DNA from: Symbiodinium natans
Lineage: Eukaryota; Sar; Dinophyceae; Suessiales; Symbiodiniaceae
Direction: 5' to 3'
Length of the DNA: 64,000 nt
NCBI GenBank assembly: GCA_905221605.1
Contig: CAJNDS010000480.1
Coordinates: 358,010 to 422,009, forward strand
Part shown: positions 33,369-44,853 of the stretch, one piece after another
How positions within the stretch are numbered: position 1 is the first letter of the stretch
Layout: every line of letters begins with the position of its first letter
Notes under the pieces: model-generated
The model's database searches: none
The model's input: only the letters and a program-made list of their open reading frames with translations
Told to the model about the DNA's origin: nothing
Made by a program: the position numbers and the translations under genes

Positions 33369-33438
33369 GTGGATTTAGGGTTTAGGGTTTAGGGTTTTAA
33401 GGTTTAGGGTTTAGGGTTTAGGGTTCTGGGTGGATTTA
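33364..33438. mobile_element. TTTAGGG insert between 14-bp direct duplications
   Basis: TCTGGGTGGATTTA at 33364-33377 recurs at 33425-33438, flanking 47 bases of mostly TTTAGGG. The left copy overlaps the end of an exon. Confidence 0.7.
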
Positions 33439-33445
33439 CTTACTG

Positions 33446-33545
33446 TTGGTTGGGGAATGAGGGAGTTAAGGCCCTATATATATATATATATATACACTTC
33501 AAGGGATTTTGTAGAGTACGTCATTCCCTCATTCCCTACCAACAG
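33446..33545. repeat. Inverted-repeat element, GGTAGGGAATGAGGGA family
   Basis: The left end GGTTGGGGAATGAGGGAG and the right end TTCCCTCATTCCCTACCAAC form a hairpin, with a TA microsatellite in the loop. A second copy is at 47561-47657 and a left-end fragment is at 62287. Confidence 0.7.
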
Positions 33546-34702
33546 CAAGTTTTGGGTTTTCGGGGTTTGGGGGTTTAGGGCTTTAGGGTTTGTAGGGATT
33601 TAGGGGTTCAAGGTTTTAGGGGTTTAGGGTTTTAGTGGTTTAGGGGTTCAGTGTTTCAGGGTTTTAGGGTTTTAGGGCTTAAGGGTTTTAGGGTAGTAGG
33701 GGTGTAGGGTTTTAGGATTCTAGGGGTTTCGGGTTTCAGGGGTTTTAGGGTTCTGGGGCTTTTACGGCTTTAGGGTAAAGGTTTTAGGGGGCCCAGGTAA
33801 CTACTCCTAAACCCTAAACCCTAACGTGGGAATTTCAGGGACCATGGAACTACGTACCCTAAGAGATCCGTTTCGGGTTCATGGGGTCTAGGGTTGAGGG
33901 TTTAGGCCTCAGGGTTGGCCAACCCGGTACCCCTTTGAAGGGGATGTGAACAGGTCTCATGCTTGACATGCGGGGGGTTGGCGGGGGGAAGGGGGGAAGT
34001 GCCTGAGGCCACCCGACCAGCCGGGGAACTCTTTAGGGTTTAGGGTTTAGGGTTTAGGGTTTAGGGTTTAAGGCTTGCAGGAGCCAGCTCGCACCTCTAG
34101 AAGCCAACTCAAGCATGTTTTTTCTATAGCCAAGGTGAGGGGGGTGACGGGCAAGTTTTCTCATAAACTCCTCAAACCCTAAACCCTAAACCCTAGCCTA
34201 AACCCTAAACCCGAAACCCTAGACCCTAAACCATCCTTACAATATTCGCACCACTTCTATTCTCGCCCCCAGCGCTAAGCTTGGGGGGGGGAGGGAGGAG
34301 GAAACCCCTAGACTCAGCTCGCCAAAGCCCTCAAGCTTAAACAGCCCCAAGCCCGAAACTAGGCGAACAGCGAAGCCCTTACTAAGCCCCCGAAAGCCCA
34401 AAGGTAATCTCTACACTCTAAATTAACTATACCTAAATTTGTACTCCAAGCCTTAAAGCTCTTCGCCCAAACAAATCCTTGCATCAGGGCTAGGAATCCT
34501 TTGGCTCAGGGCTTTTGGGGGTTTAGGATCTAGGGTCTCTTCCTTACAAGGTCCTTGAAACCAACAAGGGCACCCATTTATTCCTAGCTTACTCTTGGGT
34601 CACCCTAAACCCTAAACCCTAGACCATAGACCCTAGACCCTAAACCCTAAACCCTAAACCCTAAACCCTAAACCCTAAGCCAGGTAGAAACCTGACCCAA
34701 AG

Positions 34703-34819
34703 CTGAGGTACCAGGGCCTGGCGGAGCACATCGCCGTTGTCGTGGGGACGGAACGCGAAGACGAGTACATCCAGACCCTGAACATGGCAGAGGACCTCGT
34801 GCGCCGGGAGGGGCTGTAG
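34703..34819 (+). CDS. C-terminal exon of an unidentified gene
   Basis: After a C block and CCCAAAG the frame reads LRYQGLAEHIAVVVGTERED, then EYIQTLNMAEDLVRREGL and TAG. Strong coding character. It may belong with the exon at 33279-33368, but the phases do not match directly, so an exon is missing or a border is wrong. Confidence 0.55.
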   Translation: MRYQGLAEHIAVVVGTEREDEYIQTLNMAEDLVRREGL

Positions 34820-35392
34820 GGTTTAGGTTTTAATTATAGGGTTTATAGGGTTTGTAGGGTTTCTAGGGCTTACAGGGTTTATAGAATTTATAGGGTTCAA
34901 CGTTTACAGCACTTTCGGTCATTGATTTCGCAGCATGGAACAGGACAGAGACAGAGAGGGCGAATTTGGCTCTGGAACCAGCTTCGGACGTGCAAGTCAA
35001 CTTACAACCACGGGGGCACTTGCCTCTTTACCCTATACCCAAAACTCTAAACCCTAAACCCTAAACCCTAAACCCAAAACCCAAAACCCTAAACTCTAAA
35101 CCCTAAACCCGTAGGTATCATGCACCACCAAGAAGGAGCTCCAACTCGGGGCTCCAAGGTAAGGAAGGCATCACATGGGCTCCCAGTTCACCAAGGGTTC
35201 ACCTACCTTGGGGTTTTGTAGCCGATAGAACATGTCTACTTCGGTTTAGGGTTTTAGGGATTAGGGATTGGGGTTCAGAGCTTAGGGTTTCGGGTTCAGG
35301 GTTCAGGGTATAGGGTTTAGGGCTTATGGGTTTAGGGTTTAGGGTTTAGGGCTTAGGGCTACATGTAAGAGGCCCAGGGCCCAGGGTGTCAG

Positions 35393-36990
35393 GACGCATC
35401 GAGCCACCCAGTGCGCCTCTTCACCGACCTTCCCAACGACGACGTCCCCTTCGGACTCGCAGTAGTCGACGTCTGCCGGTCTGAGCACGACCCGGTGCAC
35501 CCCAGCTACAGGAGTCGGTTAGGGTTTAGGGTTTAGGGTTTAAGGTTTAGGGTTTAGGGTTTAGGGTTGAGGGTTTAGGGTTTAGGAGGCGTTAGAGATA
35601 GTGCTTTTATCATTCATGGATACTTGGGGTTTATGGGTTAAGGCTCTGATCGGCTAGTGCCCCATGGGTTTAGGCTTCGTGGTTTCACGTTTAGGTTTCG
35701 GGAGCAAACCGAAGCCATCCTGATGTCCATCATTCAGGTACCCACAGGCTCTTTACTAGATTGTTTGAGGGGCGCAGGCAAGCCCCAAACACACAAGTAT
35801 TTAACTTCCAACATCCCCACCCTGCAAGCAAGGAATTTTGAGCTCATTTTGGGGTTGGGCACTCCAGGGACACACTGGCGATTCTCTGGGGATAGTCTGG
35901 GTTGGGCACTCTAGGGATTCTGTTGGGATACTTTGGGGTTGAGTATTCGAGGGACTTATGCTCTGGCGTTGGGCACTCCACGGGATATTCTGGCATTTGG
36001 GGCACTCCAGGGATTTGGTCAGGAGACTCTGGGCACTACTCTGGGGTTAGGCACTCTCTGTGGATACTCTGGGGCGAGGAGTAGAGTGATGGGCGAGGAG
36101 TAGACTGGGCGAAGAGAAGAGTTTAGTTGAAAGCCCAGCAGGCCCTGGGAAGAAGGCAAGAACACCTAGGGTTGGGATGTTCCCCCTATATTAATCCAAC
36201 AGTCCTTACTAGGATTATAGTCTCCCCCAAGTAGAATCCTCACATTTTACCTCTTTTAAGTGCCGTAAAATGGTTCTAAGTACAATCTCATAAGTACAGT
36301 TATGATTGGTTAATCAGTACCATGAACCTCCAAGTGGGGGTTCACTCGAGAAACCCTGAACCCTAAACCCTACAAACCCTATAAACCCAATAAACCCTAT
36401 AAACCCTATAAACCCTATAAACCCTATAAACCCTATAAACCCTATAAACCCTATAAACCCTATGAACCCTAAACCCTAGCCCTAAATCCTAAACCCTAAA
36501 CCCTAAACCCTAAACCCTAAACCCTAAACCGAGGAACATCGCCGGGCTGTACCAGAGCCTGCAATGCTTGGCGCAGGCCTTGCGGCTCGATGGGAGATTC
36601 AACGCTTCGGTCGGGAATCCTCAATCCTACCCTCGTTTTCCGCTTAGGGTTTAGGGTTTAAAGGTTAGGGTTTAGGGTTTAGGGTTTAGGGTTTAGGGTT
36701 TAGGGTTTAGGTGGGCCCTATTTCCTCACCGCGGAAGAGATGGCGCCTTTTTTTGTGGGGGGTGTTTCTGTTTCCGAGAGCTGCTGAGGCCTGCTTTGAG
36801 ACGCTGTGTGTCCCTAACCCTAAACCCTAAATACCCTTTTAAGGGGGGTTGGGGTAACCAGCCCTAGACCCTAATCCCTAAACCCTAAACCCTAAACCCT
36901 AAACCCAGCTACCCTTAGTCTCTTGCAAGCTGCAGTGTCTCTGTTGAGCAGCTCCTAGTTGATCGTTTCGGAGTTGAAGATCTGGTTTGA
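35393..36990 (+). CDS. 3' end of an unidentified gene, three in-phase exons
   Basis: Exon a (35393-35517) reads HPVRLFTDLPNDDVPFGLAV and ends in phase 2 at CG|GTTAGGG. Exon b (36534-36609) follows CCCTAAACCGAG, completes the codon and reads NIAGLYQSLQCLAQALRLDG, ending at TCG|GTCGGG. Exon c (36919-36990) follows CCCTTAG and reads SVSVEQLLVDRFGVEDLV and TGA. Both introns (1016 and 309 bp) begin with or soon enter G blocks and end in C blocks. The join is open over about 90 codons. No family is recognised. Confidence 0.6.
36361..36463. repeat. CCCTATAAA nine-base variant array
   Basis: About ten units of AACCCTATA form a sub-block inside an intron and next to ordinary CCCTAAA. A shorter, less regular copy lies at about 29190-29290. 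Confidence 0.8.
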
Positions 36991-37107
36991 CGCTTGAGCT
37001 CCCCAAGCCGATAAACTCCCAACCCATATCCCCAAGCATTACAACCCTAAACCCTAAACCCTAAACCCTAAACCCTAAACCTGACTCATGGGCTCTCATG
37101 GGCAGTA

Positions 37108-37220
37108 TCCATGGAGGCTCTTGGGGTTGTGGAGGGAGCTGAGGAGCTGGCAATTCCCAGCGCCAGCGTGCCTTTTACAGGGTCATGAAGGAAGCCCCTG
37201 TCTTGCGTGGCCTGAAGAGG
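37108..37220 (+). CDS. Possible internal exon
   Basis: Between GGGCAG and GTTTAGGG one frame is open for 37 codons (PWRLLGLWRELRSWQFPAPA). A second frame (SMEALGVVEGAEELAIPSAS) is open as far as an internal GT. The placement between C and G blocks supports an exon; the frame is undecided. Confidence 0.35.
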
Positions 37221-37393
37221 GTTTAGGGCTTCCGGTTTAGGGTTTAGGGCTTCGGGTTTAGGGTTCAGGTTAGGGGTTTAGGGTTTAGAAAGTAGTTTCT
37301 GGTTCAGAGGTTGACGTCAACGGGGGATATCTCGCTAGTTCCCTTCCCCCCAAACCCCCAGACTCCATCTCCAGAAGCCCTAAATCTTAAACC

Positions 37394-37500
37394 TTGGGAT
37401 GCACTAACAGTCCTTAGTAGGGATTATAATGGGGGGGGGGGGTGCGTTCTGTAATCCCTACTAAGGACTGTCACTGTTAGCATAAGGGGGAACATCCCAA
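37394..37500. repeat. GGGATGTTCCCC-family inverted-repeat element
   Basis: The arms CTAACAGTCCTTAGTAGGGA and TCCCTACTAAGGACTG face each other around a G run, and the right end is GGGGGAACATCCCAA. It is the same family as 3159-3249. Confidence 0.8.
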
Positions 37501-38135
37501 CCTCAACCCATCAAAGTTCCCATGAGAGGCCCTTGTGCAGAAGGGCACGACGCATATCTTCACTGTGTCTCGGTACTTCCATGGCCTAGAGCAAGGGTTG
37601 AGGGTTAAGGGTTCAGGGTTTAGGGTTTAGGGTTTAGTGAATTGACTCGGGTGCTTCAGAGGCTCAGGGCCAGGCTCAAGGCGCTAAACCCTAAACCTTT
37701 AAACCCCAAACCCTAAACCTTTAAACCCTAAACCCTAAACCCTGAACCTTTGAACTTAACCCTAAACCCTTGCTTAGGGTTCCCAGGGCTTCAGGAGCCC
37801 AAACTTTAGATTGTCTAGATCCCGCAAACATAATGAGGACCCGTACATAATGAGCTTGAAATAGGAGGCCTTGGGGCCTTCGGGTTCATCAAAAGCAAGC
37901 ACGATTTCATCAAGCCCGAATGCGGTGCAACCTTAAAGCTGCGAGACCCTAAACCCTACTAAAGCCAATAACCCCACAGCCCCAAGAACCTAAACCCCCT
38001 TAAACCCTCTAAACCCTAAACCTCCTAAACCCCCTAAACCCAAAACCTCCTAACTAACCCACTAAACCCCAAACCCCAAACCCGAAACCCTAAACCCTAA
38101 ACCCTAAACCCTAAAACGTAAACCTGAACTCCCAG

Positions 38136-39354
38136 GTTCTCACTGGTCTGGGCCCTCAGAGCGCTTTTGCAGCTGTGTCTGTGGAGACGGTGCTCACGGA
38201 GCTGAGAGAGTTGATCCGGCGCCCTGGTTTAGGGTTTAGGGTTTAGGGTATAGGGTTTAGGGTTTAGGGTTCAGGGTTCAGGGTTCAGGCTTCAGGGTTT
38301 AGGGGGTTCAGGTTTCAGGTTTAGGTTGTAGAGCTGAGGTTTTGGGGGTTCAGGGTGAGTTAACCCTGAACCCAATTATGTTTAGGGTTTTGTAGATGCA
38401 GAGTGCAGAATGTAGAGATCAGGGTTTATCGGTTTAGGCTTCAGGGTGTGTGGTTTGTCCGGTCAGGGCACTGGGCCTGGGGTGACGTTTGATGCGGAAG
38501 AAAACCCTAAGCCCTAAACCTTAGTGTTTACGGTTTAGGTTGTAGGTTTTAGGGTTTAGGGTTTAGGTTTAGTTTAGGGTTTAGTGTTTAGGGTTTATAG
38601 GGTTTAGGGTTCAGGGTTCAGGGTTTAAAGTTTAGGGTTTATGGCTAATCTTGTCGAACTTGGTGTCCCAGCCATTTGAGACCTTCCACCTTCACATGCG
38701 TGAAGGTTACACAAGATTGAGACATGCGACATAGGCGTAGGGCGAGGTAGGCTCCCCCAGATATAGCAAAAAGCCATTTCCCGCATGGAAAGGACCCCCC
38801 CCCCCCCCCCCCCCCCCCCCCCCGCGCCGCCTTTTTTGGACATCAGGGTGGATGTTTGCAAACGTGTTCCCTGCCAGAGGCGAGGCTGGCAATACGGCAC
38901 TATAGCCCCCTGAAATCCTTGAGGGTTTAGGGTTTAGGGTTTACAGTACCAAACCTGCAGCAGAATTGCGAAGCCCCAATGCCTAAAATAAACCCCCAAC
39001 CCTCATCCCCCGTAAAACCCTCTCTTATGCCTAAAATAAACCCCCAACCCTCATCCCCCGTAAAACCCTCTCTGCACCCAACACCTCCTTCGAAGCCCTG
39101 AGCCCTAAGCCCTAAACCCTTATAAACCCTAAACCCTAAACCCTAAACCCTAAACCCTAAACCCTAAACCCTAAACCCTAAACCCTAAACCCTAAACCCT
39201 AAACCCTAAACCCTAAACCCCAAGCCCTGAACCCTAACCCCAAAACCCTAAACCTGAAACACCTTTAAAATCATCTTCCTAAGACGCCTCGCCGCCACCT
39301 GCCGGAGCCTACAGCGAGTCACCGTGGCGACCATCAACCCTAGTGCGATGGCTG
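38136..39354 (+). CDS. Two exons of an unidentified gene
   Basis: Exon a (38136-38226) follows CTCCCAG, reads VLTGLGPQSAFAAVSVETVL and RELIRRP, and ends in phase 1 exactly at GTTTAGGG. Exon b (39284-39354) follows CCTAAG, fits phase 1 (DASPPPAGAYSESPWRPSTL) and again ends at GTTTAGGG. Other exons could lie between, since over 1 kb separates them. Confidence 0.45.
38979..39073. repeat. Tandem duplication, 48-bp unit
   Basis: Two identical copies beginning ATGCCTAAAATAAACCCCCA at 38979 and 39027. It is a recent duplication. Confidence 0.9.
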
Positions 39355-40209
39355 GTTTAGGGTTTAGGGTTTAGGGTTTAGGGTTTAGGGTTTAGGGTTT
39401 AGGGTTCAGGGTTTAGGGTTTAGGGTTTAGGGTTTAGGGTTTCGGGTTTAGGGTTTAGGGTTTAGGGTCTAGGGTTTGGGGCCCTGGCTTTACAAGGTAT
39501 AGGTGACTAGGGGACTTGAGGACTGGGGGACAAGCATATAGCAACCCTGCATTTCAGCTTCTTCTAGCCAGTCTCCGCCCTAAACCCTAAACCCTAAACC
39601 CGAAACCCTAAACCCTAAACCCTAAACAATAACCCTCGACCTGCAAGAATGGAGAGAACAACTCGATCCTCAATCTCCAACCAGAGCAACCCAGGGTTTA
39701 GGGTCTAGATTTTAGGGCCTCAAAAGCCAAGTTAGGTACTGCCACGGCTGAGGTACTGCCACGGCTGTTCGTGAGTTTCTCTCTGGTGGGAGGAAGCACT
39801 CTGTGAGTTTCTTTCTGGAAAGTTAGGGTTCAGGGTTGAAGGTTCAGGGCTTAGGGTGTTGGGGTTTAGGGTTTAGGGTTCAGGGCTTCCGGCTTGAAAG
39901 TTTCCACTGGCCTTCATCATACATGCAGTGTAGGGGTTCAGGGTTTAAGATTTACCGGCTGCCAGGCGAGGCAGTTCTCTTCGGGCTTACCTGAAAGGAA
40001 CACTGAAGGGCGTTGAAGGGTTTGTCTTTGTTTATAAGGGGCTGTGAGAAGGTTTTTAAAGGTGCTTGGGGATAAGTACCCTAAACCCTAGACTCTAAAC
40101 CCTAAACCCCAAACCGTGGGGGCAAGGGCCTCGCAGGTTAAGAGTCCAACGCAAGTCCGCAGCCTCTGTTTTGCATGCACAGGGGTCCCTTTTTCCGCTC
40201 TTGGGTTTC

Positions 40210-40368
40210 GGGTTCTAGGGTTTAGGGCCCTTAAGCCCCTCAACCCTATACCCTAAACCCTAAACCCTAAACTCACCAGCCAAATCTCGGGTTCTAATGT
40301 TAAGGGCCCTTAAGCCCCTCAACCCTATACCCTAAACCCCAAACCCTAAACTCACCAGCCAAATCTCA
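40210..40368. repeat. Tandem duplication, about 80-bp unit
   Basis: GGGTTCTA..GGGCCCTTAAGCCCCTCAAC through ACTCACCAGCCAAATCTC occurs twice, with the copies differing by one CCCTAAA unit and a few bases. Confidence 0.85.
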
Positions 40369-41144
40369 ACCCCCACACACCACCCCTAGATTCTAAAAAG
40401 GGTTGTCGAGGAGTTATGCATAGCCTGGATTTGCCAGCTAGATGTTTGTGAACTTGCGATTGCTTAAAATGATTTGGGGTTTTAATAAACTCTCTTGCGC
40501 GTGAGGAAACACGAGCAGATACGGCTTTTAATGAAATTGTTGTCCGGTGTTATTAAAATTTCGCTTGTGTTTGAAAGCCTCAGCCGTTCAAATTTTCGGC
40601 TGCCTCAGGGTGAAAAGTAGATTTTTTTCCAAACCCTCTTTAAAGTGCTTTGCCGGGGGTTGGGGTTCCAAATTCAGGGGCAATAAGCTCTAAACCCTAA
40701 ATCCTAAACCCTAAACCCTAAACCCTAGGGGACCCTTTTGCTTTGTTTTCTTTCGTTTCGAAACGGATGGCATCTTGGTAGCTAGGGACCTACGCAGCTC
40801 TTAAAGAAAGCAGGGTACCTTTTTTTCATCCCAGGGCTCCTGGGAAACTAGGTTTTGGAGTACTGTACTTCAATACTTTCTTTGGTTCTGGCTCCTTCTA
40901 TAGCTACTTATACCTAAAAAGTATATACTTTTTTCCAGGGTCTACGGCAAAGTAGGGGAACACTAGGAAGCTAGAACCGAAGCTTGTGTTGACATTGGGT
41001 TTGGCTGTAGCTTTCGGCGTGCCCTAAAGCCTAAGCCCCTGAACGCGAAAGCCCCAAGCCCTAAACCCTAAACCCCGAGACAAAGGTGGCAGTGAAGGTT
41101 GAGATTGTTCCCTAAACCCTAAACCCTAAACCCTTGATACGCAG

Positions 41145-41692
41145 GACGGTGCCAGAGGACACGATTGACAGACTGAAAGGCGCAATGGCCACCCATGAGG
41201 AGCATTTCGGCTTCAAGGGTTTACATGGGTTAAGGGGTTGAGGGTTTAGGGTTAGGGTTTAGGGTTCAGGGTTCAGGGTTTAGGGTTTAGGGTTGAGGGG
41301 CTTAAGGGCTGAGAGTTGAAGGGTTTAGGCTTGGTTTAGGGTTTGGGTCTTAGGGGTTTTAGGGGGCTTAGGGGTCAAGGGTTTAGGGTTTCAGAGGTTT
41401 AGGGCTTCGGGCTACTGGGTAAAGGTTTTCGGGGTGGTAGGCCTTCTGGCATGAGCTTAATCCTTACAGAGCTTAGGACTTAGGGGCATCAGGGGTCTCT
41501 TGTCGTGTAGGATACGAGGTTTAGGGTTTATACATGGGTTTTGGGGTTTGGAATTTAGGGTTTCTGGTTGTAAGGTCTAGGGCTTAGGCGTGTATGCGGC
41601 TTTGGGGTGTGAGGGGTAGGGGTCAGGTATGGTCAGGTACTCCATGTGGGAAATCCGTTTGCCGCGACTTGCCATACACCTACCCGACCTAA
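41145..41692 (+). CDS. 3' end of an unidentified gene, two exons
   Basis: Exon a (41145-41218) follows TACGCAG and reads TVPEDTIDRLKGAMATHEEH, ending in phase 1 at GTTTACATGGG. Exon b (41637-41692) follows GGTCAG and continues in phase as GTPCGKSVCRDLPYTYPT and TAA. The intron starts with G blocks. An alternative frame of exon b is also open. Confidence 0.45.
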
Positions 41693-41904
41693 ATCCTAAA
41701 CCCTAAACCCAAAAAGGGAGCCTCATGTAGAACTACCCACAACCCTACAGCCCTAAAGTCCTAAATCCCTAAATCCCCAAATCCCCCAAACCCTAAGCCC
41801 TAAACCCTACATCCTCAAAACCCTACAGCACTAAACCCTAAAGCCCAAAGTCCCGAAGCACCCTTGGCCACCCTTCCAAAGTCCCGAAGCACCCTTGGCC
41901 CGAG

Positions 41905-42002
41905 GTGGCTGCGCCGTCACGAGTTGATGGACGCCGCCCGAAGCCTGGTTGCGCAGGCGCAGCAGAGTGGCCAGAGGAAGGACTTCGCCACCCCAACCCT
42001 GG
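41905..42002 (+). CDS. Internal exon of an unidentified gene
   Basis: Follows GGCCCGAG and reads WLRRHELMDAARSLVAQAQQ, then SGQRKDFATPTL. It ends in phase 1 at GTTTAGGG. Clearly coding in character and helical. Confidence 0.5.
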
Positions 42003-42930
42003 GTTTAGGGTTTAGGGTTAAGGGTTTAGGGTTTAGGGTTTAGGGTTAGCGTTTAGGGTTTAGGGTTTAGGGTTTAGGGTTTTGGTTTCGGGGTTTAGGG
42101 TTCAACAACCCAAAGCACCCTAAAGCCTAAACCCTAGACGTTCTAAACACTAAACACACTAAACCCTGAGCTCTTCAAGCCCCAAGAATCTCCCCGTGTC
42201 TGCTGAACCCAGGGGTTTGTGGTTCATGGTTTATGTGGCTTAGGGGTTTGTAGGTTTCTATAGGGGTTGTGCAAGGTAGAGGGAGGGTTTATGTAGGGTT
42301 TGTTGGGCTTAGTGGGGTTTACAGTGTTTTGGGGTTTGTAGAGTTTAGGGTTCAGGGCAAGCAAAAAAAGCGGCTGTTACCTCTTGCCTAGATCGCCCCT
42401 ACCCCAGTTGAACTCGTGCCCCCCCCCCCCCCCCCCCAACAGATTGACCGTAGAGCCCATTTATCGCGATGGCATTCTCTGACGTCCCGGAAGCCCTAGT
42501 TGCAAACAGAAGTGGCTGAAGCTCTGGGCGATAAGTTCTATACCCCCCCCCCCCCCTAAACCCTAAACCCTAAACCCTAAACCCTAAACCCTAAACCCTA
42601 AACCCTAAACCCTAAACCCTAAACCCTAAACCCTAAACCCTAAACCCTTCACACACCTAAGCCCTAAGTCCTGCTGAGCAGCATGTCGTGTTTACTTGTT
42701 TAGCTTCCGTTTTTTCTAAAACGTCCATTGCGATCAGACCCCGAAGCTGTATTTTGTCTAAGGGACGCCTTCGCGACTCTCCTGGAGGGTTCAAGTACCT
42801 GTAGAGTATGCACTTGGGCCCCTCTGGTTGCTTTAAGGCCCAGGCATATACCCCAAACCCTAAAACCCTAAACCCTAAACCCCAAACCCTAAACCCTAAA
42901 CTGGCACATGGGCCCTTGGAGTCTCTTCAG

Positions 42931-43002
42931 GAGTATCACCGCAACCTCTGCGCGGAGATGCGCCAGTTCGTTGGCCACTACGTTGCCGGACTCACTTGGG
43001 CG
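42931..43002 (+). CDS. Internal exon of an unidentified gene
   Basis: Follows CTCTTCAG and reads EYHRNLCAEMRQFVGHYVAG, ending in phase 0 directly at GTTTAGGG. It may begin 9 or more bases earlier. It lies between a C block and a G block. Confidence 0.5.
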
Positions 43003-43060
43003 GTTTAGGGTTTGGGGTTTAGGGTTTAGGGTCTAGGGTCTAGGGTTTAGGGTTTAGGGT

Positions 43061-43152
43061 TTGGATGCTCCCCTTATACTAACAGCCCTTAATAGGGATT
43101 ATTATAAGGGGAGGTATATTAAGGACTGTTAGCATAAGCGGGAACATCCCAG
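43061..43152. repeat. GGGATGTTCCCC-family inverted-repeat element
   Basis: TTGGATGCTCCCCTTATACT and ATAAGCGGGAACATCCCA are inverted ends, with AACAGCCCTTAATAGGG inside. It sits directly on the 3' side of a G block in an intron. Confidence 0.7.
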
Positions 43153-43832
43153 CTTGTGGGTCTATAGCGGTGGAGTGGAGGCTCTAAGTAGGGAATTCGG
43201 GTCCCGAAAGAGCCCCTGAAAGGGTTCTTAGGGGATTTAGGTGTATATCTCCCAAGGACAACTCGTAGACTCGTAGTTGCTATTGCACAAGAAAGAGAAG
43301 TGAACGGACTTGAAGAAGCGACATACCCGGGGTAGTTCTCTCTCCACTTAAGGGTTCCTTTTTTGGGTTTAACCCTAAACCCTAAACCCTAAACCCTAAA
43401 CCCTAAACCCTAAACCCTAAACCCTAAACCCTAAACCCTAAGCGCCCATAAGAACACGGCATCCTTCGGTGCAATCATAAGTTGCGCCTCGAAGCCAGCA
43501 CTCTGAGGCTCCCCTCACACGCTGCAGCAGATGGGCAATTATTTAACAAAGGCGCAAATCCCCAACGTTTTAGGGTTTAGGGTTTAGGGTTCAGGGTTTA
43601 GGGTTTAGGGTTTAGGGTTTAGGGTTTAGTAGGCCCTTATTCCCTCGTTTTAGGGTTTTGATCCCTCACCCCCTGGGTCGAGAATTTGAAAGAGTCTACG
43701 GGTATGTACACCTTCAATCCCCACATCTCACCTAAGCGTGCGCCAAAGATGCAACAGCACCTTAAGCCCGAAACCCTAAACCCGAAACCCCAAACCCTAA
43801 ACCCTAAACCCCTTAGGGCTTAAATCAAGAAG

Positions 43833-43945
43833 CCCCGCAGAGCTCCTCCGAGGTCTGCAACTTCCTCTTGGAAGTCTTCGGTGTCCGGGAGGCCTATGCC
43901 AAAACTCTGACGAAGCGCTATGGAGCCGAGGTGCTGAAGGGCTAA
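43833..43945 (+). CDS. C-terminal exon of an unidentified gene
   Basis: Follows CAAGAAG (AG at 43831-43832) and reads SSSEVCNFLLEVFGVREAYA, then KTLTKRYGAEVLKG and TAA. Strongly coding and helical. The antisense frame is a shadow. It might close the gene containing 42931-43002, but no direct phase match was found. Confidence 0.55.
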
Positions 43946-44217
43946 AGGACTATATCCCCTTTGAGAATTGTTGTTGTTTTTTAAAAATGTTGTTTGTATA
44001 AAATCCATATTAGTATTTTTTAAGGTTCTAAGGGGAGTATAGAGGAGGGACCCTTATTAGGGACGTAAGGTATTGTAGGGTTAAGGGTTCAGGGCTTAGC
44101 TTTTTTTTGGGAGGGGCTACTTGTGTATATCGGGACCATATGAGCTATATAGAGGGGTTGTACAAGGGAGTAAGCTTAAGGGTCCCTTCTAAGGGTCCCT
44201 CCTCACATCCCCTTAAG

Positions 44218-44681
44218 GTGCACGTCATGGCGGGACAAGCAGCTGAGTGGATGAAGAGCAACGCTGCAGTCATCGCACGAAGTGAGGAGGACCAGAGGCG
44301 ACTGCGCGAGATCTGCAACTAGGACCCAGAGTAGCTTATTCCCTTTGTTTTTCGGGGCTTAGGTTCCCTTATAAGCCCCGTTTAACACAAAAAGGGTGCC
44401 CTTTTTTAATTCAACTGGGTCTAGGCAAATGCGTGACGGATGTCAACAGCTCCTACGTGAACCCTGGCATGCACCCCGAATCCCTCACGGAAGACAAGCT
44501 GCATGACATGGAGGGATCTTTACCGGCCGCCTTCGACCGACTGCTGCGCGTGATTCAGAGCTCCTCCAACTGGACCCCGGAGCGGGTGGATGGGGAGGTC
44601 CTCCAACAGCTGGCGCCCACCCCGGCGTCCCCGGACAAGCGAGATCGGGGTGGGTCCCCCAGCAAGAGCCCCCAGGACTGA
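44218..44681 (+). CDS. Two exons joined across a short introner; unidentified helical protein
   Basis: Exon a (44218-44314) reads MAGQAAEWMKSNAAVIARSE, then EDQRRLREI. Exon b (44425-44681) reads CKCVTDVNSSYVNPGMHPES and later LPAAFDRLLRVIQSSSNW, then a Ser/Lys-rich end and TGA. Removing 44315-44424 (GC to AG) joins them in frame. Exon a has a faint resemblance to the coiled-coil of tektins, too short to claim. The Asp/Arg/Ser-rich end of b resembles the start of the CCCH exon set downstream, so both could be one gene, but no in-phase donor was settled. Confidence 0.55.
44315..44424 (+). mobile_element. CTAGGACCCAGAG-family introner acting as a GC-AG intron
   Basis: The element (CTAGGACCCAGAG to CTGGGTCTAG, 44319-44424) is flanked by GCAA at 44315-44318 and 44425-44428. 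Splicing from the GC of the left copy to the AG that precedes the right copy removes exactly one copy and the element. Confidence 0.75.
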
Positions 44682-44853
44682 GCAGGAATATCCCTTCTTA
44701 CCCCTGTGATTCTTCAAGGCTACGGTTAGGCGGCCCATTTCAAGTCCCCTGTTTAAGAGCCCTAAACCCTAAACCCTAAACCCTAAACCCTAAACCCTAA
44801 ACCCTAAACCCTAAACCCTAAACCCTAATCCCTGTTTGCGTCTCGTGTTTTAG

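Noticed and set aside
38625-38900. Minus-strand Gly-rich protein
   Set aside because: The glycine run is the C homopolymer at 38797-38823; the rest has no exon signals.
44218-44314. Tektin assignment
   Set aside because: The resemblance is limited to about 25 helical residues and lacks the tektin signature; kept as unidentified.
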